Virus record (IMG/VR): IMGVR_UViG_3300037882_001016 | Coordinates: 1 to 28,442 of that record | Source: a virus | Length of the DNA stretch: 28,442 nt | Reading direction: 5' to 3' (one strand) | Shown: in pieces, positions 1-4,696 of the stretch | How the letters are laid out: every line of letters begins with the position of its first letter | Position numbering within the stretch: the first letter of the stretch is position 1 | Position numbers and translations under genes: made by a program | The notes under the pieces: model-generated | What the model saw: the letters and a program-made list of their open reading frames with translations, nothing else | The model's database searches: none | What the model was told of the DNA's origin: nothing

Positions 1-480
1 AAGCTGCTGTCAACGAAGCTGCTGCCAAAGAAGCTGCTGCCATCGAAGCGGCTGTCAACGAAGCTGCTGCCATCGAAGCTGCTGCCATCGAAGCGGCTGT
101 CAACGAAGCTGCTGTCAACGAAGCTGCTGCCAAAGAAGCTGCTGTCAACGAAGCTGCTGTCAACGAAGCTGCTGCCAAAGAAGCGGCTGCGAAAGAAGCT
201 GCTGTCAACGAAGCTGCTGCCAAAGAAGCTGCTGCCATCGAAGCGGCTGTCAAAGAAGCTGCTGCCATCGAAGCGGCTGTCAACGAAGCTGCTGTCAACG
301 AAGCTGCTGCCAAAGAAGCGGCTGTCAACGAAGCTGCTGTCAACGAAGCTGCTGCCAAAGAAGCTGCTGCCATCGAAGCGGCTGCCATCGAAGCGGCTGT
401 CAACGAAGCGGCTGCGAAAGAAGCTGCTGTCAACGAAGCGGCTGCGAAAGAAGCTGCTGCGAAAGAAGCTGCTGCCTGTA
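1..480. repeat. Tandem array of 15-bp units (31 full copies plus one degenerate)
   Basis: Thirty-one consecutive 15-bp units of the form AAGC[T/G]GCTG followed by TCAACG, CCAAAG, CCATCG, CGAAAG or TCAAAG cover 1-465, and a diverged 32nd unit covers 466-480. There is no indel anywhere, and only a few positions vary. Because the unit is a multiple of three, gain or loss of copies keeps the reading frame. On the minus strand each unit encodes one pentapeptide of the gene described next. The array starts at the first base of the window, so its full length is not visible. The near-identity of units at DNA level suggests recent expansion by slippage or unequal recombination. Confidence 0.97.
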
Positions 481-683
481 GGGCAAATAAACCCGGTAAA
501 GTCCACTTCGCTCAGGTCTAAGTCGGAGCAAGGCACGGATGATGCCAGCGCCCATGCGACCGCGAGCCGCAGTTTCCAGCCGTGCGTCATATCCGGGGTG
601 ACGGCGATCTCAGCCGTAAATTGCACCTCGCTTGTCCAGCGGTTGCGAACGGGAAATTGTTCAATCGTAGTTGCGTCGGTCAT
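1..683 (-). CDS. Pentapeptide-repeat protein, C-terminus outside the window
   Basis: The ATG is at 683-681 and the frame stays open to the window edge (about 227 codons seen). The first ~55 residues form a short domain (motifs NRWTSEVQFTAEI and WKLRLAVAWAL) that I recognise as the usual leader of phage pentapeptide-repeat proteins. A short transition (LDLSEVDFTGF) leads into at least 31 perfect repeats of the pattern S-[S/R]-F-[F/V/D]-[G/D/R]. This fits the pentapeptide consensus, with a small residue, a polar residue and a central Leu/Phe, and should fold as a right-handed quadrilateral beta-helix. The central residue is always Phe, and the polar position is Ser/Arg instead of the usual Asp/Asn. 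It is the most distal visible gene of the leftward operon, 20 bp after the NinB fragment, with no clear Shine-Dalgarno. Function is unknown; some pentapeptide proteins mimic DNA and protect or inhibit gyrase, but nothing here proves that role. Confidence 0.85.
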   Translation of the reverse strand, partial: MTDATTIEQFPVRNRWTSEVQFTAEIAVTPDMTHGWKLRLAVAWALASSVPCSDLDLSEVDFTGFICPTGSSFFRSSFFRSRFVDSSFFRSRFVDSRFDGSRFDGSSFFGSSFVDSSFVDSRFFGSSFVDSSFVDSRFDGSSFFDSRFDGSSFFGSSFVDSSFFRSRFFGSSFVDSSFVDSSFFGSSFVDSSFVDSRFDGSSFDGSSFVDSRFDGSSFFGSSFVDSS

Positions 684-703
684 CAATCTGCACCGGGCGC
701 TTG

Positions 704-967
704 TTAGGCTGGCCCCGGTTTCCCTTGTGGAAAATCCTGCAACGCGACACCGTGCCGCGCGGCGTATTCTTCAATCAGCGTCATCAAATCGCCCATTTGC
801 CGCACTGTCAGTTTACTTGACCGAAAGCCGACAGGCACCATGCCCTTGCCGTCCAGCGCCACCTCGAACCGCTGCGCATGGTCCAGCGCGTGCATGAAAA
901 TCGACTTCCATACATCCGGCGTTAGTTCCCGGCCTTCCGGCTTGGCGGCGCTGATATCGGTCAGCAT
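704..967 (-). pseudogene. ninB: C-terminal fragment of a NinB-like recombination protein
   Basis: From an ATG at 967-965 the frame reads MLTDISAAKPEGRELTP, then WKSIFMHALDHAQRFE, VPVGFRSSKLT and QMGDLMTLIEEY. This is the conserved C-terminal part of the lambda NinB family, a single-strand-binding recombination accessory protein. Only 87 residues remain against about 140-150 in full NinB. Immediately upstream, in another frame, lies the N-terminal part of a different phage gene, so the NinB N-terminus was deleted. The ATG lies inside the upstream fragment and has no clear Shine-Dalgarno, so translation is uncertain. Family assignment is by motif recognition. Confidence 0.7.
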
Positions 968-1169
968 GGCCCACGTAGTCCAAGTGAACGGCGTTTTTGT
1001 GGTGCCAACCGCCGCAGATATTGCAATTGATAGCAGTGTTTCGATCCGCCTTGCGCGCATCGGCCTGTGCCTTGCTTTCCTTTGGGAGTTTGCTGATTTG
1101 ATGCGGCGCGAAGGGCTGGCGCAACAGTGCGAGGCCGCTTGGCGCTTCAATCTTGGCTTGGGCGTTCAT
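968..1169 (-). pseudogene. N-terminal fragment of a phage recombination-type protein, fused out of frame to ninB
   Basis: The ATG at 1169 is preceded by an AGGAACC ribosome site. The first ~66 residues include LLRQPFAPHQISKLPK and a zinc-knuckle-like CNICGGWHH followed by HLDYVGHA. I recognise this start from a family of roughly 250-aa alphaproteobacterial phage proteins that sit next to ninB and are thought to be ERF/Sak-type annealing or DNA-binding proteins; that role is inferred. After VGHA the frame continues out of register over the ninB coding sequence and stops at 813. The natural reading is a deletion joining the 5' part of this gene to the 3' part of ninB near 965-970. The Cys/His motif survives but the body of the protein is lost. 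Confidence 0.65.
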
Positions 1170-1181
1170 GTTGGTTCCTGT

Positions 1182-1298
1182 TCAATTCGGCATCATCGCG
1201 GCGATCACCACCACAACGGCCATGAAAGCGATGCACCCGGCCAGTCCTGCGGCGATCTCGCGCGGGGTTAGCTGGCGGAGCAGGTCAAGGGCGCTCAT
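1182..1298 (-). CDS. Small single-pass membrane peptide (38 aa)
   Basis: The ATG (1298-1296) overlaps the TGA of the upstream gene in an ATGA arrangement typical of this operon. The peptide starts MSALDLLRQLTPREIAAG and continues with a hydrophobic stretch rich in Ala, Val, Ile and Met (about residues 17-36), ending MMPN. It probably inserts in the inner membrane with its N-terminus in the cytoplasm. No family is recognised. Its size and position suggest an accessory phage membrane peptide, but function is unknown. Confidence 0.6.
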   Translation of the reverse strand: MSALDLLRQLTPREIAAGLAGCIAFMAVVVVIAAMMPN

Positions 1299-1483
1299 GT
1301 GTCCAACTCCCTAGTCAACTCAGCCCAGCGTTCCTCGCCAAGCTCGGCGCGGCGCTGTGCGGCAAATGCGGCAATGCGGTTGATGCAGCCCCAATCAATT
1401 GCCTCGCGCACCGGGACAAGCGGTGGAAGTTCGGCAATCGATGCGGCCAACAGGCGCGCGGCTTGCTTGCGGGGGCGGTTCAT
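1295..1483 (-). CDS. Hypothetical 62-aa phage protein
   Basis: Begins MNRPRKQAARLLAAS with a basic N-terminus, then an amphipathic, probably helical region (INRIAAFAAQRRAELGEERWAEL). The ATG overlaps the TGA of the metallopeptidase gene by 4 bp, and its own stop overlaps the next ATG, so it is translationally coupled on both sides. Short proteins with this INRIAAFAAxRRAE signature are familiar from alphaproteobacterial prophages, but no function is established. Confidence 0.65.
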   Translation of the reverse strand: MNRPRKQAARLLAASIAELPPLVPVREAIDWGCINRIAAFAAQRRAELGEERWAELTRELDT

Positions 1484-1926
1484 TGCACCTCTCCAATGGC
1501 CCGCAGCCGCCGTGCGGCTGAAGGGTGTGTGAACAGCGAGAAAGGGAAGCCCAACACCCTGCGCGTTTCCATGCGGGCCAGCGGGGCGGCTGCGGCGGTG
1601 GGGTCAAATCCCGCGCTGCGCATCATGCGCGCGGCCATGCGATCCGCCTCTAATTCGCGCGCGGGGGTGCTGCCAGTGTGGCCAAGGATGACGTGCGCCT
1701 GTTCATGGGCGATCACAAACGCCAGTTCATCGGCGCTGGATTGTTCAACAAGGCCGCGCGTCAGATAGACCGCGCCATTGCGGGCATAGGCGTTATAGGC
1801 CCGGCTATCGGTGATATGGATCGCACCGAAGCAATCGGTAATCGCGCCATCGGGCTGATAGGCTTCGCACATGGCCAGACTGGCCAGCGCCAGCTTGCCC
1901 GCGATGAAGGCGGCGGCGGGGGTCAT
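1480..1926 (-). CDS. M48-like zinc metallopeptidase, phage-encoded
   Basis: 148 aa. The sequence carries H74-E-Q-A-H78, a classic HExxH zinc site, followed 13 residues on by E91-L-E-A-D95, the third-ligand motif of the M48 (HtpX/Ste24/Oma1-like) family. The N-terminus is hydrophobic (residues 5-20) and may be a signal or anchor; a Cys at residue 20 follows LAM, a poor lipobox. The protein is about half the size of membrane-embedded HtpX and so resembles the stand-alone catalytic domain. The ATG overlaps the stop of the upstream gene by 4 bp, with a GAGGG ribosome site a little upstream. It lies in the leftward early operon under the repressor-type operator, so it should be made early after infection or induction. 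The substrate is unknown. Confidence 0.75.
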   Translation of the reverse strand: MTPAAAFIAGKLALASLAMCEAYQPDGAITDCFGAIHITDSRAYNAYARNGAVYLTRGLVEQSSADELAFVIAHEQAHVILGHTGSTPARELEADRMAARMMRSAGFDPTAAAAPLARMETRRVLGFPFSLFTHPSAARRLRAIGEVQ

Positions 1927-2177
1927 GCTGCGGCCCTCGCACTTGCGTTACGGGTCGCCAGCCAATCGTCTTGTGCCCATTCCGGCATTAGCCACAGTTC
2001 GGCGGCGTCCATGTCCAGCAACAGGTCAAGCTCATCCCATTCGCCGTCCAGCGCTGCCTGTGCGGCCCGCGCCCATTCATCGCGTGATGCGGTAGCTGTG
2101 CAGCCGTAATAACGGCCCGTGCCTTCAAGCGCCAGAATGGCGGTTGCGGCTTCAATAATGTCAGCGGGGGCGTCCAT
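1923..2177 (-). CDS. Hypothetical acidic protein (84 aa), first gene of the leftward operon
   Basis: The start chosen is ATG 2177, which has GGAG six bases upstream; a TTG at 2189 is in frame but lies before that site. The protein is very acidic (DEWARAAQAALDGEWDELDLLLDMDAAELWLMPEW) with many Trp. It is probably helical and has no signal peptide. Its stop overlaps the ATG of the metallopeptidase gene. Transcription should start near 2203 from the operator-containing promoter. No family is recognised; the acidity would allow a DNA-mimic or inhibitor role, but that is speculation. Confidence 0.65.
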   Translation of the reverse strand: MDAPADIIEAATAILALEGTGRYYGCTATASRDEWARAAQAALDGEWDELDLLLDMDAAELWLMPEWAQDDWLATRNASARAAA

Positions 2178-2209
2178 GTCAGTCTCCAATGCCGGGTGGC
2201 TATGGAAAC

Positions 2210-2238
2210 CTTATGTGTGCAACGTCACACCTTGTCAA
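2210..2238 (-). promoter_or_regulatory. Leftward early promoter (PL-like)
   Basis: On the minus strand a perfect -35 TTGACA (2238-2233) is followed by a 17-bp spacer and CATAAG (2215-2210) as -10. The spacer holds a GTGTG-N6-CACAC operator. The predicted start near 2203 leaves a leader of about 26 nt before the ATG at 2177. The arrangement matches the rightward promoter, with the same -35 and the operator in the same place. Confidence 0.7.
2215..2230. promoter_or_regulatory. Repressor operator OL1, GTGTG-CAACGT-CACAC
   Basis: A 16-bp palindrome (GTGTGCAACGTCACAC) lies in the spacer of the leftward promoter. The same half-sites and spacing recur at 2689-2704 in the rightward promoter, which supports a shared repressor. 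Binding here would block RNA polymerase directly. Confidence 0.7.
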
Positions 2239-2246
2239 ACAATAAA

Positions 2247-2262
2247 ATGTGTCGCGTCACAC
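2247..2262. promoter_or_regulatory. Second left operator OL2, ATGTG-TCGCGT-CACAC
   Basis: This is the same 16-bp pattern with one changed base in the left half-site. Its centre is 32 bp from OL1, about three helical turns, so two repressor dimers would lie on the same DNA face. It overlaps the stop codon of the repressor gene (2259-2257). Confidence 0.55.
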
Positions 2263-2628
2263 TTTTTTTAATAGGCCAGCATTTTCAGTGGCTTTCGGTG
2301 CGCGATAGTCCGGGTGAGACTCGGCAAAGGCGCAGATCAGCGCCCCGGCCTGTCGCCTTGCTGATGTTGGCAAACTCGCCAGGGCGTCGAATAGATCGCC
2401 CGCGCCATCGGGTGCGTGTCCTACCATCTCGTCGATGGATACACCGAAGTAGTCCGCAAGGCGCAAAACCGTGCCTACGCGAACGTCGTTGCGCTTTGTC
2501 TCGAAGATATCCCGGATCGCGGTTTCACCTAGGCCAGCGGCGATTGCCAGCGGCTTTCGCTTGATCCCGTGCATATCCATAAGGCGCGTCAGGTTCGCGC
2601 GGAATATATCAATATCGAAGTCCGTCAT
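2257..2628 (-). CDS. CI-like prophage repressor (HTH, no protease domain)
   Basis: 123 aa from ATG 2628. Residues ~8-62 form an XRE/CI helix-turn-helix domain (RANLTRLMDMHGIKRKPLA, AAGLGETAIRDIFETKRNDV, VLRLADYFGVSIDEM). The remainder is short and helical (FDALASLPTSARRQAGALICAFAES). There is no S24/LexA-type Ser-Lys peptidase domain, so induction by RecA-stimulated self-cleavage is unlikely. The gene is flanked by matching operators and divergent promoters, the classic position of a lysogeny repressor. The frame is open further upstream, but that stretch lies over the promoter region and would not be translated. No ribosome site precedes the ATG, and the predicted start of transcription is about 11 nt away, so the mRNA may be nearly leaderless, as for lambda cI. 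Confidence 0.82.
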   Translation of the reverse strand: MTDFDIDIFRANLTRLMDMHGIKRKPLAIAAGLGETAIRDIFETKRNDVRVGTVLRLADYFGVSIDEMVGHAPDGAGDLFDALASLPTSARRQAGALICAFAESHPDYRAPKATENAGLLKKV

Positions 2629-2645
2629 GGGGCTATCGTCGGCTA

Positions 2646-2674
2646 ATTTAGCCCTTACCGCATAGTCCCGACAA
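2646..2674 (-). promoter_or_regulatory. Possible repressor maintenance promoter (PRM-like)
   Basis: Minus strand TTGTCG (2674-2669), 17-bp spacer and CTAAAT (2651-2646). The predicted start is near 2639, 11 nt before the repressor ATG. The weak -35 lies beside the right operator cluster, which would fit activation by bound repressor. Match quality is modest. Confidence 0.4.
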
Positions 2675-2676
2675 AA

Positions 2677-2704
2677 CACACTTGACAGGTGTGCAATGTC
2701 ACAC
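2677..2704. promoter_or_regulatory. Right operator cluster
   Basis: GTGTG-CAATGT-CACAC at 2689-2704 matches OL1 in half-sites and spacing. It is joined on the left by an opposite-polarity palindrome CACAC-TTGACAG-GTGTG (2677-2693) that shares a half-site and covers the -35. Repressor here would shut the rightward promoter and could touch polymerase at the repressor promoter. Confidence 0.6.
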
Positions 2705-2710
2705 TTACAA
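2682..2710 (+). promoter_or_regulatory. Rightward early promoter (PR-like)
   Basis: A perfect -35 TTGACA (2682-2687), a 17-bp spacer fully occupied by the operator, and TTACAA (2705-2710) as -10. The predicted start near 2717 is only about 2 nt before the Cro-like ATG at 2719, so the transcript should be almost leaderless. Confidence 0.7.
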
Positions 2711-2718
2711 GGTGCGGC

Positions 2719-2913
2719 ATGAGCACCCTTCTTGACGATATCGAAGCCTTTCTCGGAGCGCACGAAATGTCCGCCACTCGGCTGGGCGATGATGCTTTGG
2801 GCGACCGTCATTTTGTCCGCCAGCTTCGCGCAGGCCGCAGGGTCTGGCCTGAGACTGAGGCCAAGGTGCGGCGGTTCATGGCCACATACCGGCCCGAAAG
2901 CGCAGCAGCATGA
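2719..2913 (+). CDS. Cro-like small DNA-binding protein
   Basis: 64 aa. The start is set at ATG 2719 (MSTLLDDIEAFLGAHEMS); an upstream in-frame ATG at 2689 lies inside the operator and is rejected. The pattern DIEAFLGAHEMSATRLGDDAL, then RHFVRQLRAGRRVWPETEAKV is the helix-turn-helix core of small alphaproteobacterial regulators, with a basic recognition-like segment. It is the first gene of the rightward operon, divergent from the repressor, the position and size expected for Cro. Its stop overlaps the next ATG. Confidence 0.75.
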   Translation: MSTLLDDIEAFLGAHEMSATRLGDDALGDRHFVRQLRAGRRVWPETEAKVRRFMATYRPESAAA

Positions 2914-3029
2914 TCGACGCCCTGCCTTGGCTGTTGCTGGCTGCTGGCGCTTCGGTGCTGGCTTACAAAGCCTTGTGGATTTGGGCCGCTTGGCATGATG
3001 CCGACATCTACCGGAGCGACGATCAATGA
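2910..3029 (+). CDS. Small membrane peptide (39 aa)
   Basis: ATG 2910 overlaps the Cro-like stop as ATGA, and its own stop overlaps the next ATG. The peptide starts MIDALPWLLLAAGASVLAYK, giving one hydrophobic segment (about residues 4-18 and on to Trp-rich WIWAAW), and ends in a charged tail (HDADIYRSDDQ). It is probably a single-pass inner-membrane peptide. Tight coupling on both sides supports it as a real gene; function unknown. Confidence 0.6.
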   Translation: MIDALPWLLLAAGASVLAYKALWIWAAWHDADIYRSDDQ

Positions 3030-3319
3030 GCGCGCCTGCTTGGGCCTATCGTGGCTTTCCGAACAGCAATTCGCAGCCCAGCTACGACCAGTGGCGGCAG
3101 TCCATTCTTATCGAGTTCGCCGGGGAATCCAATCCTCTCCCCGAGTCCCCCGGCGAGGCGCGCGGTGTCATGCCCGATACCGCGCGCCACCCTTTTACGG
3201 CTCGCGCAGTGGACGGCGGGACAGGACGCGGGGCTGGACCTGAAACTGGCCCCGCGTCCGATCATCAAGCGCCCTGTGGCGGCAATTTGTCTCCTTTCCA
3301 TAGCCAAGGGGATAGCTGA
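3026..3319 (+). CDS. Hypothetical protein, frame doubtful in its second half
   Basis: ATG 3026 overlaps the preceding stop by 4 bp, and the TGA overlaps the next gene's ATG. The first ~48 codons (MSAPAWAYRGFPNSNSQPSY, DQWRQSILIEF) have G/C-rich third positions like neighbouring genes. From about 3170 the codon pattern in this frame worsens, and the +1 frame (open to 3350) becomes the better one, reading LLRLAQWTAGQDAGLDLK. Either the gene has suffered a frameshift or two genes overlap here. No family is recognised in either frame. Confidence is in the first half only. Confidence 0.5.
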   Translation: MSAPAWAYRGFPNSNSQPSYDQWRQSILIEFAGESNPLPESPGEARGVMPDTARHPFTARAVDGGTGRGAGPETGPASDHQAPCGGNLSPFHSQGDS

Positions 3320-3690
3320 TGCACGGGACAAACGTCTTGCCGCTATTTAGCCGTCCGCGCGAAAAGGATTACCGCGCCGCTGTTGCGAAAATCATTCGCA
3401 CCTTGAAGGCGCAACACAATCTTTCCAATACCGAATTGGCAGAGGAAATCGGCTGTTCACCCGAAACAATCGGCAATGCCGAGAATGAGCATAACAATCT
3501 CAATCCGGTTACGTTGGGCAATATCCGCTGGCGATATGGCGCGGCGGCGGTGCGGCCATGGGATGATGCCTGCGATGCGCAGGTGAGCAGGGATTCGCCC
3601 AAGACGCTGTTCGAGCGACTGGACGATACATTGTCCGAATTGGACGCGATCCGCCGGGAAATTGGCGAGGCAGGAGTGCGGGCGATATGA
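3319..3690 (+). CDS. XRE-family transcriptional regulator
   Basis: 123 aa. Residues ~20-65 form a helix-turn-helix (IIRTLKAQHNLSNTELAEEI, GCSPETIGNAENEHNNLNPV), with the TELAEEIGCSPETI core typical of XRE/Cro proteins. The C-terminus (TLFERLDDTLSELDAIRREI) is helical and may drive dimerisation. Start and stop both overlap neighbours (TGATG and ATGA). It lies in the early rightward operon, so it could act as a delayed-early regulator in the place of CII; that is inference from position. Confidence 0.75.
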   Translation: MHGTNVLPLFSRPREKDYRAAVAKIIRTLKAQHNLSNTELAEEIGCSPETIGNAENEHNNLNPVTLGNIRWRYGAAAVRPWDDACDAQVSRDSPKTLFERLDDTLSELDAIRREIGEAGVRAI

Positions 3691-4103
3691 CACTCGCCGC
3701 GCCTTGCCTGCCGCTTCGCATTGCGAACGACCATCCGGTATTCGCGGTCAATCTGCCGCTGCCGCCATCGGCCAATTCGCTATTCGTCAACCGCACTGAC
3801 GGGCGCGCGAAGGCCAAAGGTTACAAGGCATGGATTGATGAGGCGCGCTATCATCTGATCACGCAATGGCGCGCGGCGGGCAAACCGGAATGGCCGAAGT
3901 CCATCCCCATGCAGGTTATCATCCGCCTGGGCATTGAAGGCCGCATTCGCGATGCTGGCAACTGCCTCAAAGCTATCGAGGATGCGCTCGTGCGCGAGCT
4001 GCCTATCCCGGATGATCGCTGGAACGACCGCATCCTGATCGAGCGCGACGAAAGCATCCCCGGCTTGGCCCGCGTGATCGTGGCTGCGCTCGATACGACT
4101 TAG
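3687..4103 (+). CDS. rusA: RusA-family Holliday-junction resolvase
   Basis: 138 aa, near the usual ~120-140. It opens with the family pattern FAVNLPLPPSANSLFVNR (about residues 19-36, substrate-binding N-terminus) and contains the metal-site region R88-D89-A-G-N92-C-L-K95-A-I-E-D99-ALV and DDRW (109-112). RusA cuts four-way junctions with paired acidic residues. Against E. coli RusA by eye, D70 and K76 match D89 and K95, while D72 falls on G91; related phage proteins often have this GN variant. It probably resolves recombination or replication intermediates before packaging, together with the recombinase encoded next. ATG overlaps the stop of the regulator gene. Confidence 0.82.
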   Translation: MTLAAPCLPLRIANDHPVFAVNLPLPPSANSLFVNRTDGRAKAKGYKAWIDEARYHLITQWRAAGKPEWPKSIPMQVIIRLGIEGRIRDAGNCLKAIEDALVRELPIPDDRWNDRILIERDESIPGLARVIVAALDTT

Positions 4104-4231
4104 CGAAATCAGGGGAGAGGGCGTTTGCCGTGAGGCGCGCACGGAATTTGGAAACCTGCCGGTCAGCCTCTCCCCGCCGAACTTCCGAACTGACACCGCT
4201 TCCGAAATCCTGACTGACAAAGGAACCGAAA
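4104..4231 (+). promoter_or_regulatory. Structured leader with TGACTGACA box
   Basis: A gap between rusA and the next gene in an otherwise overlapping operon. GGGGAGAGG (4112-4120) can pair with CCTCTCCCC (4167-4175). Inside that loop CCGTG-N7-CACGG (4128-4144) forms a small hairpin. The box TGACTGACA lies at 4211-4219, 12 nt before the ATG, followed by AAAGGAACC as ribosome site. The same 9-mer precedes three further genes downstream. No U-run follows the hairpins, so a simple terminator is unlikely. Confidence 0.55.
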
Positions 4232-4696
4232 ATGACCCTTCAAGAACTCTTTGCCGCTTCACCCGGCGAGATCGATGCTCTGCCAATCGAGACATTGGCA
4301 GGCATGAAAGATGCTGCTGATGGGGCGATGGAAGATGCGCAGAAAGTGCAGGCAATCCTGCATGGCGCGCTTGTTCGCCGCTATGCCGCTGGCCTGAATG
4401 ATACCGGCACGCACCACCGCGCCGATGGCGACTTCGATATCAAGATCACCGTGCCGAAGAATGTGGCATGGGATCAGGAGCGCCTTGCCGACGCGCAGGC
4501 GACCATTCGCAACGAATGGGAAGCCGACCCCGCCGAATATATCGACGCCAAGTTGACCGTTTCGGAAACGAAATACGGCGCATGGCCCGCGCAAATCCGC
4601 GACCTGCTCACCCCCGCCCGCACGGTCAAGCCCGGCAAGCCGAAGTTTGAAATTACATTGATCGCGGATGCGGCAACGCAACGGGATGCGGCATAA
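4232..4696 (+). CDS. Conserved phage protein paired with Sak4-type ATPase
   Basis: 154 aa, soluble, without a catalytic motif that I can name. An N-terminal helical part (residues ~1-55, DALPIETLAGMKDAADGAME) leads to a central segment (DGDFDIKITVPKNVAWDQERL) and YIDAKLTVSETKYGAWPAQI, ending in PARTVKPGKPKFEI. I recognise this layout from proteins encoded next to Sak4-like ATPases in alphaproteobacterial phages, where it has no assigned function; a recombination-accessory role is inferred. The start has AAGGAACC upstream, and its TAA overlaps the ATG of the ATPase gene by one base. Confidence 0.65.
   Translation: MTLQELFAASPGEIDALPIETLAGMKDAADGAMEDAQKVQAILHGALVRRYAAGLNDTGTHHRADGDFDIKITVPKNVAWDQERLADAQATIRNEWEADPAEYIDAKLTVSETKYGAWPAQIRDLLTPARTVKPGKPKFEITLIADAATQRDAA

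Noticed and set aside
1-480. CRISPR array
   Set aside because: Units are directly contiguous 15-mers without unique spacers, and they encode pentapeptides.
3-521. Plus-strand open frame of EAA[A/V][K/N/I] repeats resembling EAAAK helical proteins
   Set aside because: The minus strand has a start codon, a recognisable N-terminal domain and a perfect pentapeptide frame through the same array; the plus frame is a by-product of the 15-bp unit with no start inside the window.
704-1150. A full 148-aa minus-strand protein starting at 1150
   Set aside because: The part before residue ~62 has no family resemblance and lies over another gene's frame; only the NinB-like part after 967 is credible.
2689-2718. 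Earlier ATG (2689) for the Cro-like gene
   Set aside because: It lies inside the operator and upstream of the -10, so it would not be transcribed from the rightward promoter.
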